Assembly: GCA_934402125.1 (NCBI GenBank)
Contig: CAKRTY010000011.1
Coordinates: 1 to 13,594, forward strand
From: an uncultured Anaerosacchariphilus sp.
GTDB taxonomy: Bacteria; Bacillota; Clostridia; Lachnospirales; Lachnospiraceae
Direction of reading: 5' to 3'
Length of the DNA stretch: 13,594 bases
The position numbers and the translations under genes are program-made. How positions within the stretch are numbered: the first letter of the stretch is position 1; each line of letters opens with the position of its first letter. The notes beneath the pieces were generated by a model. That model saw only the letters and a list, made by a program, of their open reading frames with translations. It was not told where the DNA came from and searched no databases. Of the stretch, positions 6,331 through 13,475 are shown in pieces.

Positions 6331-6733
6331 ATACCACCGAAAATCCTTTGTTTTTCAGGCAGACCTCAACCTCGGCTGTATCCTGGGTCTGGAATACCAG
6401 GACAGGCTTGCCGGACGCGCGGTTGAAGGACAGGTAGATATAGTTGATGTTGATGTTGCTTTCGGACAGGGCCTTCAGAAGCTTATTGAGGTTACCTACC
6501 TCGTCTTCCACCTCCACGCCGATGACGGAGGTCAGCTTGCACAGGTAACCCACAGCCTCCAGGGCTTCCATAGCCTTCTTTGGATCGGAAACAACCATGC
6601 GGTTGATGCCGTATTCAGCGCCGTCGTTGGTGCAGGATCCCCAGATATTGATATTTTCCTGGACCAGCACTTCGGTGATATTCTGCATGGTGCCTCTCTT
6701 ATTCTCGGCATAGATTGATAACTGCTGTAACAT
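6329..6733 (-). CDS. Tandem ACT-domain protein
   Basis: A 134-residue protein made almost wholly of two ACT domains: about 3-66 (LSIYAENKRGTMQNITEVL onward) and about 70-134 (VIGVEVEDEVGNLNKLLKAL onward). ACT domains bind small ligands, usually amino acids, and the RGxMxxIT and VGNLNKLL turns are the usual ligand-loop positions. Stand-alone tandem ACT proteins of this size are common in Clostridia and of unknown target; some are annotated as acetolactate synthase regulatory-like. The start is the ATG complementary to 6731-6733, because GAGAGGAG lies 7 bases upstream; an in-frame ATG 87 bases earlier would extend into the leader and has no RBS. It has its own promoter and diverges from the methyltransferase gene. 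No biosynthetic partner gene is adjacent, so the ligand cannot be inferred. Confidence 0.85.
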   Translation of the reverse strand: MLQQLSIYAENKRGTMQNITEVLVQENINIWGSCTNDGAEYGINRMVVSDPKKAMEALEAVGYLCKLTSVIGVEVEDEVGNLNKLLKALSESNININYIYLSFNRASGKPVLVFQTQDTAEVEVCLKNKGFSVV

Positions 6734-6815
6734 AATAAAACTCCTCTCTTCAAAAAATATAGATTCAGGAAATATTCCCTGGAACTTTAGAACTTTGCAG
6801 TGCGAAACTAACCCC

Positions 6816-6844
6816 ATCATAACACAGGCCGCCGTATTTTACAA
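6816..6844 (-). promoter_or_regulatory. Predicted sigma-A promoter of the ACT-domain gene
   Basis: On the minus strand TTGTAA (6844-6839), 17 bases, then TATGAT (6821-6816) with TGT just before it, giving an extended -10. The start site would be near 6809, about 75 bases before the ATG. The leader contains a near-palindrome at 6768-6783 and the direct repeat AAAGTTC twice. Confidence 0.65.
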
Positions 6845-6873
6845 TGGTATTTAAAAATAGATTGTGCTATACT
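6845..6873 (+). promoter_or_regulatory. Predicted extended -10 promoter of the methyltransferase gene
   Basis: TGGTAT (6845-6850) is a poor -35, then 17 bases to TATACT (6868-6873), preceded by TGC, an extended -10. Its -35 directly abuts the -35 of the divergent ACT-gene promoter (6839-6844), so the two probably compete for polymerase or share a regulator. Confidence 0.55.
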
Positions 6874-6934
6874 GGTTACAATTTAAGGAACTGATCATAT
6901 AGAAATGGAACAAGTGATAAAATAAGTATAGCAT

Positions 6935-8185
6935 ATGGAAGAATTAAAAGCATTATTGGAAAAATATTTAAATGAAAATCTGGAGCTGATTACTTTAAGC
7001 GCGCCGCGAAAGGGCCGGGAGGAAGGAAAGGCCCGGATCCGTCCGGTGCTGCTGCGGGAGGAGCTGAAATTCCAGACAGAGATTTTCCGGGGTCCCAAGG
7101 CCTTTCACGAAAATCTGGATAAAGCCGAGGCGGCCGAGCGGATTGCAGAACTGATGACAGACGTGTTCTGCCAGCTTCAGCTGCAGGCGGCCGCAGGCCA
7201 GGTGACCGCGCTGGTGAGCAAGAAGGGCAAGGTCACGGTAAAAGAAAAGCGCCAGCCAGGGAAACAGCTGCCCGGTGACGAAAAGAAAAGCGTAAAACGG
7301 GAGGAGCTTGCCCATAATAAGAAAAAGCGCTATCTGCTGGAGGAGGGACGTCCGGTTCCTTTTTTAGTGGACCTGGGCGTCATGACCCCTGAGGGAAAGA
7401 TTGTCCACGCCCGTTACGATAAATTCCGTCAGATCAATCGTTTCCTGGAATTTGTGGAGGATATTCTTCCGGCGCTTCCGAAAGGCAGGGAGCTGACCAT
7501 TCTGGATTTCGGCTGTGGAAAATCCTACCTGACCTTCGCAATTTATTATTATCTGCGGGAGTGTCAGGGGCTGGATGTGCGGATCATCGGCCTGGATCTG
7601 AAGGAAGATGTGATTCGCAAATGCAGCGAACTCAGCCACAAATATGGTTATGATAAACTAACCTTCCTGCAGGGGGACATTGCCGGATACGAGGGCTGCA
7701 CGCAGGTAGACATGGTCGTGACGCTGCATGCCTGCGATACGGCTACGGATTACGCCCTTTACAAGGCGGTAAAATGGGGCGCCAGCGTCATTTTGTCGGT
7801 CCCCTGCTGTCAGCACGAGCTGAATCGGCAGATAGAAAATGAAACCCTGGCTCCGATTCTGAAATATGGCCTGTTAAAGGAGCGTATCGCGGCACTGGCT
7901 ACGGACGGCCTCAGGGCAGAGCTTCTGGAGCAGCAGGGCTACGAGACACAGCTTCTGGAATTTATCGACATGGAGCATACGCCGAAAAATATTCTGATTC
8001 GCGCAGTGAAACGGAAGAACGAAAAGAAAGCGGGAGCGGCGTCGGAGGCGGCCTTTGAGGCCTGCGCGGAAGCCTTACATGCAAATCTGACATTGGAGAA
8101 GCTTCTGAATGCGGGTACGTCTCCGGTAGAGAGCTACCGCGCCAGACGCAGAAATACCGAAAACGCGAAAGGAGAGAGCCGGTGA
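6935..8185 (+). CDS. SAM-dependent methyltransferase, METTL25/Methyltransf_32-like
   Basis: Class I Rossmann-fold methyltransferase of 416 residues. Motif I is LDFGCGKSYL with Asp191-Gly193-Gly195; an acidic end of strand 2 follows in IIGLDL; HACDTATD is at 265-272; and PCCQHEL at 290-296 is the marker of the Methyltransf_32 group that includes eukaryotic METTL25/RRNAD1-like and bacterial proteins of unknown substrate. The N-terminal 1-130 is a separate region ending in a Lys/Arg-rich stretch (about 95-130), suggestive of nucleic acid contact, so an RNA substrate is possible but inferred. The tail (about 360-416) is Ala/Glu-rich. There is no clear RBS before the ATG at 6935, and stop codons at 6923 and 6929 in the same frame exclude an earlier start. 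Its TGA overlaps the GTG of the next gene (GTGA), implying coupled expression. Confidence 0.85.
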   Translation: MEELKALLEKYLNENLELITLSAPRKGREEGKARIRPVLLREELKFQTEIFRGPKAFHENLDKAEAAERIAELMTDVFCQLQLQAAAGQVTALVSKKGKVTVKEKRQPGKQLPGDEKKSVKREELAHNKKKRYLLEEGRPVPFLVDLGVMTPEGKIVHARYDKFRQINRFLEFVEDILPALPKGRELTILDFGCGKSYLTFAIYYYLRECQGLDVRIIGLDLKEDVIRKCSELSHKYGYDKLTFLQGDIAGYEGCTQVDMVVTLHACDTATDYALYKAVKWGASVILSVPCCQHELNRQIENETLAPILKYGLLKERIAALATDGLRAELLEQQGYETQLLEFIDMEHTPKNILIRAVKRKNEKKAGAASEAAFEACAEALHANLTLEKLLNAGTSPVESYRARRRNTENAKGESR

Positions 8186-10725
8186 AAAAGCTAGGAATAA
8201 GAATCGCGACTATCGTAGCGGCCTTCTTTTGGGGCGTGGCCGGTATGAGCTATTTTCTGATGGCGGGCAATACGGATTCTACGGCGGAGATGGCCGACGC
8301 GACCCTGCCGCTGATTTACATGGAGCGGGAGGGCCGGGAGCTGAATCTGCTCCACGGCTATACGAAGAGCATGGATGGGGCCACAATCCGGGACGCGGTT
8401 TATCCGCTTCCGACGGACCGTGTTGTGGATTTCCGGGTAGAGTATCCGGACGCCAAGGTGCAGAAGATCAGCTATGAGGTGCGGAGCGCGGATACCACAA
8501 GACTGGTAGAGGACGGAGAGATTACCGATTACAACCGTTCGGGGCGGACACTGGAGGCAAGTCTGAAGCTGAAGGATCTGTTGGATGAAAATGAAGAATA
8601 TCTGTTGGTGCTCCATCTGGATCTGGAAAAGGATCGGGAAGCATATTATTACACACATGTGAAGGAAACCGGAGAAAATCATCTGGACGAGTGCCTGGCC
8701 TTTGTAGACGAGATTCACAGCGCCCTGTTTGACAAAAACAATACCGTCAGCATTGCCCAGTATCTGGAATCAGACGACAGCATTAGCAACAAATCCCTGG
8801 CGCACGTGTCGATCCATTCCAAATATAAGCAGCTGATCTGGAGCGATATGGAGGTACAGGAGCCGGACCCGGACGGAGTCCGGATGTATCTGACGGAAGC
8901 AGACGGCTCGGTGGCTTCCGTACGGCTGGAATATGAGATATCCTATGAAAATGACGCAAAGGAGACGGAACGCTATGAGGTGACGGAGGCCTATCGGGTC
9001 CGTTATACCTCGCAGCGCATGTATCTGTTGAATTATGACCGGAAGGTGGATCGGATCTTTGATCCGACCCTGGAGATTTTTACCAAAAACGGTGTAGAAC
9101 TGGGTATCCTGAACAGCGCGGTGGAATACCGGAAAAATGATGAGGAAAATGTGGTCGGTTTTGTGCAGAACGGGCAGCTCTGGTGTTACGATGTAGCCCA
9201 GAACAAGGTGTCGCTGGTCTTTGGATTCCGGGAGGGCGATGACCTCCGGGGCGCATATGATGAGCATGCCATCCGCATTCTGAAGGTGGATGAATCCGGA
9301 AGCATGAATTTTCTGGTCTATGGTTATATGAACCGGGGAAACCACGAAGGGGAGACCGGCGTGGCACTGTATACGTATGACGCGCTGACCAATTCCGTGG
9401 AGGAGCGGGCATTCCTGGCCAGCACGGAATCCTTTGCGGTACTGCAGGCGGGAATGGGTTCGATGGCTTATGTAAATGATGCCGGACAGTTTTACCTCTA
9501 TTTGAAGGAAACGGTACTGCGGATTGACCTGAATACCATGGAGTATGAGGCGATAGACGAAGGAATCGCGGCCGGAAGCGGTATGATATCCGAGGATGGA
9601 CATCTGGCTGCCTGGCACGAAGAAAATTCCCTGTATGCGTCCCGGAATGTGGCGGTGCTGAATCTGGATACGGGCAAAAGCCGGGAGATTCAGGCGGACG
9701 AAGGATATTATATCCGGGCGCTGGGCTTTATGGGTACGGACTTTATCTACGGAGAGGCCCGGGAAAGCGATGTACAGAAGGGCCTGACCGGTAACGAGCT
9801 GTTCCCTATGGGCCGCATTATCATTGAAAATGAGCAGGGCGAGCTTGTCCGGGAATTTGATTACGAAGCCCAGGGAAAATATGTGACAGATATTACCATT
9901 GAGAGCAACCGGATTTCCCTTAACTGTGTCCGGAAAACTGCTGAGGGTGGATATGAGGCGGCGGATCCAGAGCCGATTACGAATAAAACCACAGAAGTTG
10001 TGGAAAAGATATCTCTGGAGACTAAAAGCAGCGAACCCAAGAAACAGGAGTATTATTTTGCCCTGTCGGGCACCAGGGGCAGCGGCAAACTGCGAACCCT
10101 GACGCCGAAGCAGGTAGTGTTTGAGGGGAACCGGACGCTTTGGCCGGAACAGGGAGCAGAGGATTCCCATTATTATGTGTACGGCTTTGACGGCACCTTT
10201 GCGGGTGCGTTTGCGTCGGCCAACAGGGCGGTGCAGACAGCTTATGACAATATGGGAGTCGTCGTGGACGCGCAGCAGAATACCCTGTGGACCAGAGGCG
10301 GCAGAAAGACCCGGACAAATCTGGGAGCTATGAGTAATCCGCAGCAGAAGGACGGAGAATCCGGTCTGCAGGCGGCGTTGGAGCTTCTGCTGGGAACCCG
10401 GAAGAGCTACAGCGACATCAGCGCATATCTGGAGGAAGGCTATACGCCCTATGAGATTTTATCCGCTCAGACCACGGGCCGGGTGCTGGATTTGTCCGGC
10501 TGTTCGGTGAGCATGGTTCTCTATTATGTAAGCGAAGGATATCCGGTGCTGGCGCTGGAGGGTGGAAATACCGCGGAGCTGATTACCGGTTATGATCCGC
10601 AGAATATTGTGGTGACGGATCCGCTGACCTGCGAGAGCAGTAAGCGCGGCATGAACGACAGCACAGAACAGTTTATGCAACTGGGCAATCTGTTCCTGGT
10701 ATGCCTGCCGGAGACAGAAAAATAA
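8182..10725 (+). CDS. Large exported protein with propeller-like body and degenerate C39-like domain
   Basis: An 847-residue protein I cannot assign to a named family. One hydrophobic N-terminal segment (about 5-27) after KK suggests a membrane anchor or signal with the rest outside. Residues 40-200 look beta-rich. From about 285 to 560 there are repeating strand patterns (VGFVQNGQLWCYDVAQNKV, AVLNLDTGKSREIQ, MNFLVYGYMN) as in a beta-propeller. A charged linker (about 605-640) leads to a C-terminal region (724-845) matching the layout of C39-family papain-like peptidases: ESGLQAALELLLG where CGPTSLAMVL is expected, EGYPVLAL for GxPV, and TAELITGYDPQNIVVTDP for the His-GYD-DP motif. Both the Cys and His positions are lost, so it should not be a protease. 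It starts at GTG with AGGAGA six bases upstream and overlaps the methyltransferase stop. The function is unknown; a cell-surface binding or scaffold role is a guess. Confidence 0.75.
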   Translation: MKKLGIRIATIVAAFFWGVAGMSYFLMAGNTDSTAEMADATLPLIYMEREGRELNLLHGYTKSMDGATIRDAVYPLPTDRVVDFRVEYPDAKVQKISYEVRSADTTRLVEDGEITDYNRSGRTLEASLKLKDLLDENEEYLLVLHLDLEKDREAYYYTHVKETGENHLDECLAFVDEIHSALFDKNNTVSIAQYLESDDSISNKSLAHVSIHSKYKQLIWSDMEVQEPDPDGVRMYLTEADGSVASVRLEYEISYENDAKETERYEVTEAYRVRYTSQRMYLLNYDRKVDRIFDPTLEIFTKNGVELGILNSAVEYRKNDEENVVGFVQNGQLWCYDVAQNKVSLVFGFREGDDLRGAYDEHAIRILKVDESGSMNFLVYGYMNRGNHEGETGVALYTYDALTNSVEERAFLASTESFAVLQAGMGSMAYVNDAGQFYLYLKETVLRIDLNTMEYEAIDEGIAAGSGMISEDGHLAAWHEENSLYASRNVAVLNLDTGKSREIQADEGYYIRALGFMGTDFIYGEARESDVQKGLTGNELFPMGRIIIENEQGELVREFDYEAQGKYVTDITIESNRISLNCVRKTAEGGYEAADPEPITNKTTEVVEKISLETKSSEPKKQEYYFALSGTRGSGKLRTLTPKQVVFEGNRTLWPEQGAEDSHYYVYGFDGTFAGAFASANRAVQTAYDNMGVVVDAQQNTLWTRGGRKTRTNLGAMSNPQQKDGESGLQAALELLLGTRKSYSDISAYLEEGYTPYEILSAQTTGRVLDLSGCSVSMVLYYVSEGYPVLALEGGNTAELITGYDPQNIVVTDPLTCESSKRGMNDSTEQFMQLGNLFLVCLPETEK

Positions 10726-10768
10726 AGAAAAAGCGTTCAGAATGTTTTAATATCAGGAGGAAGCAGAC

Positions 10769-11884
10769 ATGGACAAGAGAATCCGAACACTGGCGAAAAA
10801 TCTGGTAAATTATTCCTGTAAGGTACAGCCGGGCGATAACGTATACGTCCACTATACCGGCCCGTCCACGGAAGAGCTGGCGCGGCAGCTTATCAAAGAA
10901 GTGTACGCCGCAGGCGGACGGCCCTTTCCCCATTATACGAATCCGAAGGTCCAGCGGGAAATGCTGCTGGGCTGTACGGAGGAACAGCTGAAGCTGATGG
11001 CTGAAATCGACGCGGCGGAAATGTCGAAGATGGACTGCTACATCGGCGTGCGCGGCGGCGACAATGTGTCGGAGTATTCCGATGTTCCTTCAGAGAAAAT
11101 GCATCTTTATGAAACCCTGTACGCGACGCCGGTTCATCACAATATCCGGGTGCCGAAGACCCGGTGGGTAGTCTTACGCTATCCGAACGAATCCATGGCC
11201 CAGCTATCCGGCACCAGCACGGAGGCCTTCGAGGACTTTTATTTCGACGTCTGCAACCTGGATTATTCGAAGATGAGCGAGGCCATGAAGCCCCTGGTAG
11301 ACCTGATGAACCGCACGGACAAGGTGCGTCTGACGGCGAAGGGAACCGATTTGAGCTTTTCGATCAAGGATATTCCAGCCATCGCCTGCGACGGGCAGAT
11401 GAATATTCCGGACGGAGAAGTGTATACCGCACCGGTACGGGATTCCATAAACGGCGTCATCACCTATAATACGCCGTCCATTTGTCAGGGTACGACCTTT
11501 GAGAATGTCTGCCTGGAATTTGAGAATGGTAAAATCGTGAAGGCCACGGCCAACAATACAGAACGGCTGAATCAGATTCTGGATACGGACGAGGGAGCCC
11601 GCTATGTGGGCGAGTTCGCCATCGGCGTGAATCCCTATATCCTTCAGCCCATGAAAGATATCTTGTTTGATGAGAAAATCATGGGTTCCATTCACCTGAC
11701 TCCAGGCAATTGCTACGACGAAGCGCCTAACGGCAACGTCAGCGCCATTCACTGGGATCTGGTGCTGATTCAGCGGGAAGAATTCGGGGGCGGCGAGATC
11801 TGGTTCGACGACCGCCTGATCCGGAAAAATGGCCGCTTCGTAATTCCGGAGCTCGAGTGCCTGAACCCGGAGAAGCTGATATAA
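10769..11884 (+). CDS. M29-family metallo-aminopeptidase
   Basis: Cytoplasmic aminopeptidase of the M29 family (AmpS/PepS/aminopeptidase T type), releasing N-terminal residues from peptides with a two-metal site. Length 371 matches the family's usual 370-415. Candidate metal ligands sit where the family has them: Glu217 in PDGEVYTAP, Glu282 in VGEFAIGVNP, His309 in SIHLTPG, and His328/Asp330 in AIHWD. The N-terminal domain carries the typical VQPGDNVYVHYTGPS and the later RWVVLRYPNESMAQ segment. The ATG has a strong AGGAGG (10755-10760) 8 bases upstream. It begins 43 bases after the exported-protein gene with no terminator between, so it may share that transcript. Downstream there is no simple terminator, and its 3' untranslated region would include the palindromic element at 11919-12120. 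Confidence 0.92.
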   Translation: MDKRIRTLAKNLVNYSCKVQPGDNVYVHYTGPSTEELARQLIKEVYAAGGRPFPHYTNPKVQREMLLGCTEEQLKLMAEIDAAEMSKMDCYIGVRGGDNVSEYSDVPSEKMHLYETLYATPVHHNIRVPKTRWVVLRYPNESMAQLSGTSTEAFEDFYFDVCNLDYSKMSEAMKPLVDLMNRTDKVRLTAKGTDLSFSIKDIPAIACDGQMNIPDGEVYTAPVRDSINGVITYNTPSICQGTTFENVCLEFENGKIVKATANNTERLNQILDTDEGARYVGEFAIGVNPYILQPMKDILFDEKIMGSIHLTPGNCYDEAPNGNVSAIHWDLVLIQREEFGGGEIWFDDRLIRKNGRFVIPELECLNPEKLI

Positions 11885-11918
11885 GATAAATTATGCGTGG
11901 TGCTATTTTAGAAAAACA

Positions 11919-12120
11919 GCCCGGGAAAGGGAATGGGGTCCCCCTGCGGCGGCGTTCGTGAATTTTCCGAGCGTTTTGTACGCCCTGGCAGCATCCGAAG
12001 GAGGCACTGTCCGAGGCCCTTTAGGGCCGAGTTTGCCGATCGGGTGCGAATAAGCCGGGTGTACAAGACGCCGGAAAATTTGCGTTGCAGCCGCAGGGGG
12101 ACCCTTTCTCCTTCCCGGGC
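11919..12120 (+). ncRNA. 202-base four-way palindromic element, candidate structured RNA or MITE
   Basis: The ends GCCCGGG (11919-11925) and CCCGGGC (12114-12120) begin a long stem. Its strongest block is a perfect 15-bp inverted repeat, 11936-11950 with 12090-12104, and it continues inward through 11957-11985 with 12057-12084 and 11987-11989 with 12054-12056, roughly 60 pairs with a few bulges. The centre holds three small hairpins: 11991-12005, 12015-12028 (GGCCC, TTTA, GGGCC) and 12032-12050. Seven positions pair as G-U only in plus-strand RNA; one (11928/12111) favours the minus strand. That bias suggests selection on a plus-strand transcript, presumably read through from the aminopeptidase gene. 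In the minus direction the stem is followed by TGTTTTTC, so it could also end the convergent gene. No known RNA family is recognised and no clear target-site duplication is seen. Confidence 0.7.
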
Positions 12121-12127
12121 GTCCATC

Positions 12128-12394
12128 CTAATAATCCTCCTCGATCACCTGCACCTCCAGATAATCAAACGCAATCGAATCAATAAAGCTATCCTGATAA
12201 AACCGCACCTTTGCCGTCCGCTTAAAATCCTCGATACAGGACTCCAGCCAGATAGGTTTGCTCAGATCAAACTGATGACAGATCTCATCCAGCGCGTTAA
12301 AAATCTTGTGCGTCCGCGTTTCGTCCGAAAAATCCTCAACCACCATATCCTTTAACATATGATTACTCTTAAATTCCCTGGCCCAGATTCGCAT
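12128..12394 (-). CDS. Small conserved hypothetical protein
   Basis: An 88-residue cytoplasmic protein without a membrane segment or signal. It begins MRIWAREFKSNHMLKDMV and ends in an acidic tail (EVQVIEEDY). The middle is rich in aromatic, acidic and basic residues (THKIFNALDEICHQFDLSKP), compatible with a compact alpha/beta fold. I recall similar short proteins of unknown function in Clostridia but cannot name a family. The start is the ATG complementary to 12392-12394, because GGGAGG lies 5 bases upstream; a TTG six codons earlier would include the RBS in the coding sequence. A well-formed promoter precedes it. It diverges from the rpsF operon and converges on the palindromic element, whose edge lies 7 bases after the stop codon. 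Confidence 0.8.
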   Translation of the reverse strand: MRIWAREFKSNHMLKDMVVEDFSDETRTHKIFNALDEICHQFDLSKPIWLESCIEDFKRTAKVRFYQDSFIDSIAFDYLEVQVIEEDY

Positions 12395-12466
12395 AAAAAC
12401 CTCCCGTTTCAAAAATTATTTCTATAATAAAGAAAATAGATATCAAAACGATAACACAACACTTAG

Positions 12467-12495
12467 AGTATAAAGGCAGCCACCCTGTTTGTAAA
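12467..12495 (-). promoter_or_regulatory. Predicted sigma-A promoter of the small hypothetical gene
   Basis: On the minus strand TTTACA (12495-12490), exactly 17 bases, then TATACT (12472-12467); each hexamer matches the consensus at 5 of 6. The leader is about 65 bases and A/T-rich. Confidence 0.75.
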
Positions 12496-12538
12496 GAAAG
12501 AATGCCGGGAAAAACCTTGAAAAACTGCGAAAAAACCC

Positions 12539-12567
12539 TTGCTTTTGCGGAAAAATTATGTTATAGT
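12539..12567 (+). promoter_or_regulatory. Predicted promoter of the rpsF-ssb-rpsR operon
   Basis: TTGCTT (12539-12544), 17 bases, then TATAGT (12562-12567) with TGT before it, an extended -10. The start site would be near 12574, giving a leader of about 70 bases before rpsF. It is divergent from the minus-strand promoter at 12467-12495, with about 45 bases between them. Confidence 0.75.
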
Positions 12568-12595
12568 ATCACCTTGTGATATATTATTAAAATTC

Positions 12596-12623
12596 CTTGT
12601 TTCCCCCATAGTGAGGAAGCCAG
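12596..12623 (+). promoter_or_regulatory. Leader hairpin before rpsF, possible autoregulatory site
   Basis: CTTGTTTCC (12596-12604) pairs with GGAAGCCAG (12615-12623), eight of nine positions including one U-G, around a 10-base loop of CCCATAGTGA. It ends 8 bases before the rpsF ribosome binding site. In other bacteria the S6:S18 complex binds an rpsF leader structure with an exposed CCG; here the loop shows CCC but no CCG, so the role is uncertain. Confidence 0.45.
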
Positions 12624-12643
12624 AGACCAAAAGGAGGAAAAGC

Positions 12644-12931
12644 ATGAACAAGTATGAATTAGCATTAGTTGTGAATGCAAAGGCAGAGGATGACGTCAGA
12701 ACCGCTACCGTAGAGAAAGCGAAAGAGTATATCGCTCGTTACGGCGGTGTAGTGACAGAGGTGGAAGATTGGGGCAAGAAGCGTCTTGCTTACGATATCC
12801 AGCACATGAGAGAAGCGTACTACTACTTCATCCAGTTTGACGCTGACGCAACCTGCCCGGCAGAGGTGGAGAAGCACGTTCGTATCATGGAGAATGTCAT
12901 CCGCTATCTGTGTGTTCGCAAAGACGCATAG
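12644..12931 (+). CDS. rpsF: 30S ribosomal protein bS6
   Basis: Primary ribosomal protein that pairs with bS18 on the platform of the 30S subunit. The 95-residue sequence begins MNKYELALVVNAKAEDD and has the diagnostic GVVTEVEDWGKKRLAYDIQ and YYYFIQFDAD strands followed by ENVIRYLCVR. The start at 12644 is chosen because AAGGAGG lies just upstream and the conserved family N-terminus begins there; an in-frame TTG at 12539 lies inside the promoter. It is the first gene of the classic rpsF-ssb-rpsR operon, with 39 bases to ssb. Confidence 0.97.
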   Translation: MNKYELALVVNAKAEDDVRTATVEKAKEYIARYGGVVTEVEDWGKKRLAYDIQHMREAYYYFIQFDADATCPAEVEKHVRIMENVIRYLCVRKDA

Positions 12932-12970
12932 AGACAAGGTTTTTAACCGAACAAGTGGAGGATTGTTGGT

Positions 12971-13432
12971 ATGAATAAAGTAATTTTAATGGGACGTTTA
13001 ACCCGTGACCCGGACGTTCGTTATTCTCAGGGAGAGAACGCGAGCGCATTCGCAAGATATACACTGGCAGTGGACAGAAGATTCAGACGGGACGGAGAGG
13101 CAACCGCTGATTTTATCAGCTGTGTGGCATTCGGACGTCAGGCTGAGTTTGCTGAGAAGTATCTGCGTCAGGGAACGAAGATTGCGATTACCGGACGTAT
13201 CCAGACCGGCAGCTACACGAATCGTGACGGACAGAAGGTTTACACCACAGACGTGGTTGTAGAGGAACAGGAGTTTGCGGAGAGCAAGGCGGCAGCAGGC
13301 GAGCATGCAGGCGGCTTCCAGCCCCAGAACAATTCCAATCCTTTCCAGTCTGCACCGGCTCCTTCCGCAGCAGCGGGAGATGGATTCATGAATATTCCGG
13401 ATGGAATTGACGAAGAATTACCGTTTAACTAA
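12971..13432 (+). CDS. ssb: Single-stranded DNA-binding protein
   Basis: Binds and protects single-stranded DNA in replication, repair and recombination. The OB fold spans about 1-105 (MNKVILMGRLTRDPDVRYSQ, then FISCVAFGRQAEFAEKYLRQ, then ITGRIQTGSYTNRDGQKVYT). A short flexible Gln/Pro/Ala/Asn-rich linker follows, then the acidic tip GIDEELPFN that recruits partner proteins. The tip carries an extra Asn after the usual terminal Pro-Phe. Length 153 is normal for Firmicutes. GGAGG (12957-12961) sits 9 bases before the ATG. It lies between rpsF and rpsR, 39 and 43 bases away, and should be co-transcribed with them. Confidence 0.97.
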   Translation: MNKVILMGRLTRDPDVRYSQGENASAFARYTLAVDRRFRRDGEATADFISCVAFGRQAEFAEKYLRQGTKIAITGRIQTGSYTNRDGQKVYTTDVVVEEQEFAESKAAAGEHAGGFQPQNNSNPFQSAPAPSAAAGDGFMNIPDGIDEELPFN

Positions 13433-13475
13433 CAATCGTGGAAGAGAATGGAAAGATTAACAGGAGGTAAAAGCC

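Noticed and set aside
6734-6820. 29-residue N-terminal extension of the ACT-domain protein
   Set aside because: It has no RBS, overlaps the -10 box of the predicted promoter, and the ATG at 6733 has an excellent GAGAGGAG.
8770-10170. 466-residue minus-strand open frame
   Set aside because: Antisense to the exported-protein gene, with no RBS or recognisable domain.
11919-12120. Reading the palindromic element as a plain intrinsic terminator
   Set aside because: The minus-direction T run after the stem is compatible with it, but 202 bases, three inner hairpins and plus-strand wobble bias are far beyond a simple terminator.
11933-12355. 140-residue plus-strand open frame
   Set aside because: It runs through the palindromic element and then antisense through the small minus-strand gene, which has a better RBS and promoter.
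12539-12643. 35-residue N-terminal extension of bS6
   Set aside because: It would begin inside the -35 box, and the family N-terminus and RBS are at 12644.
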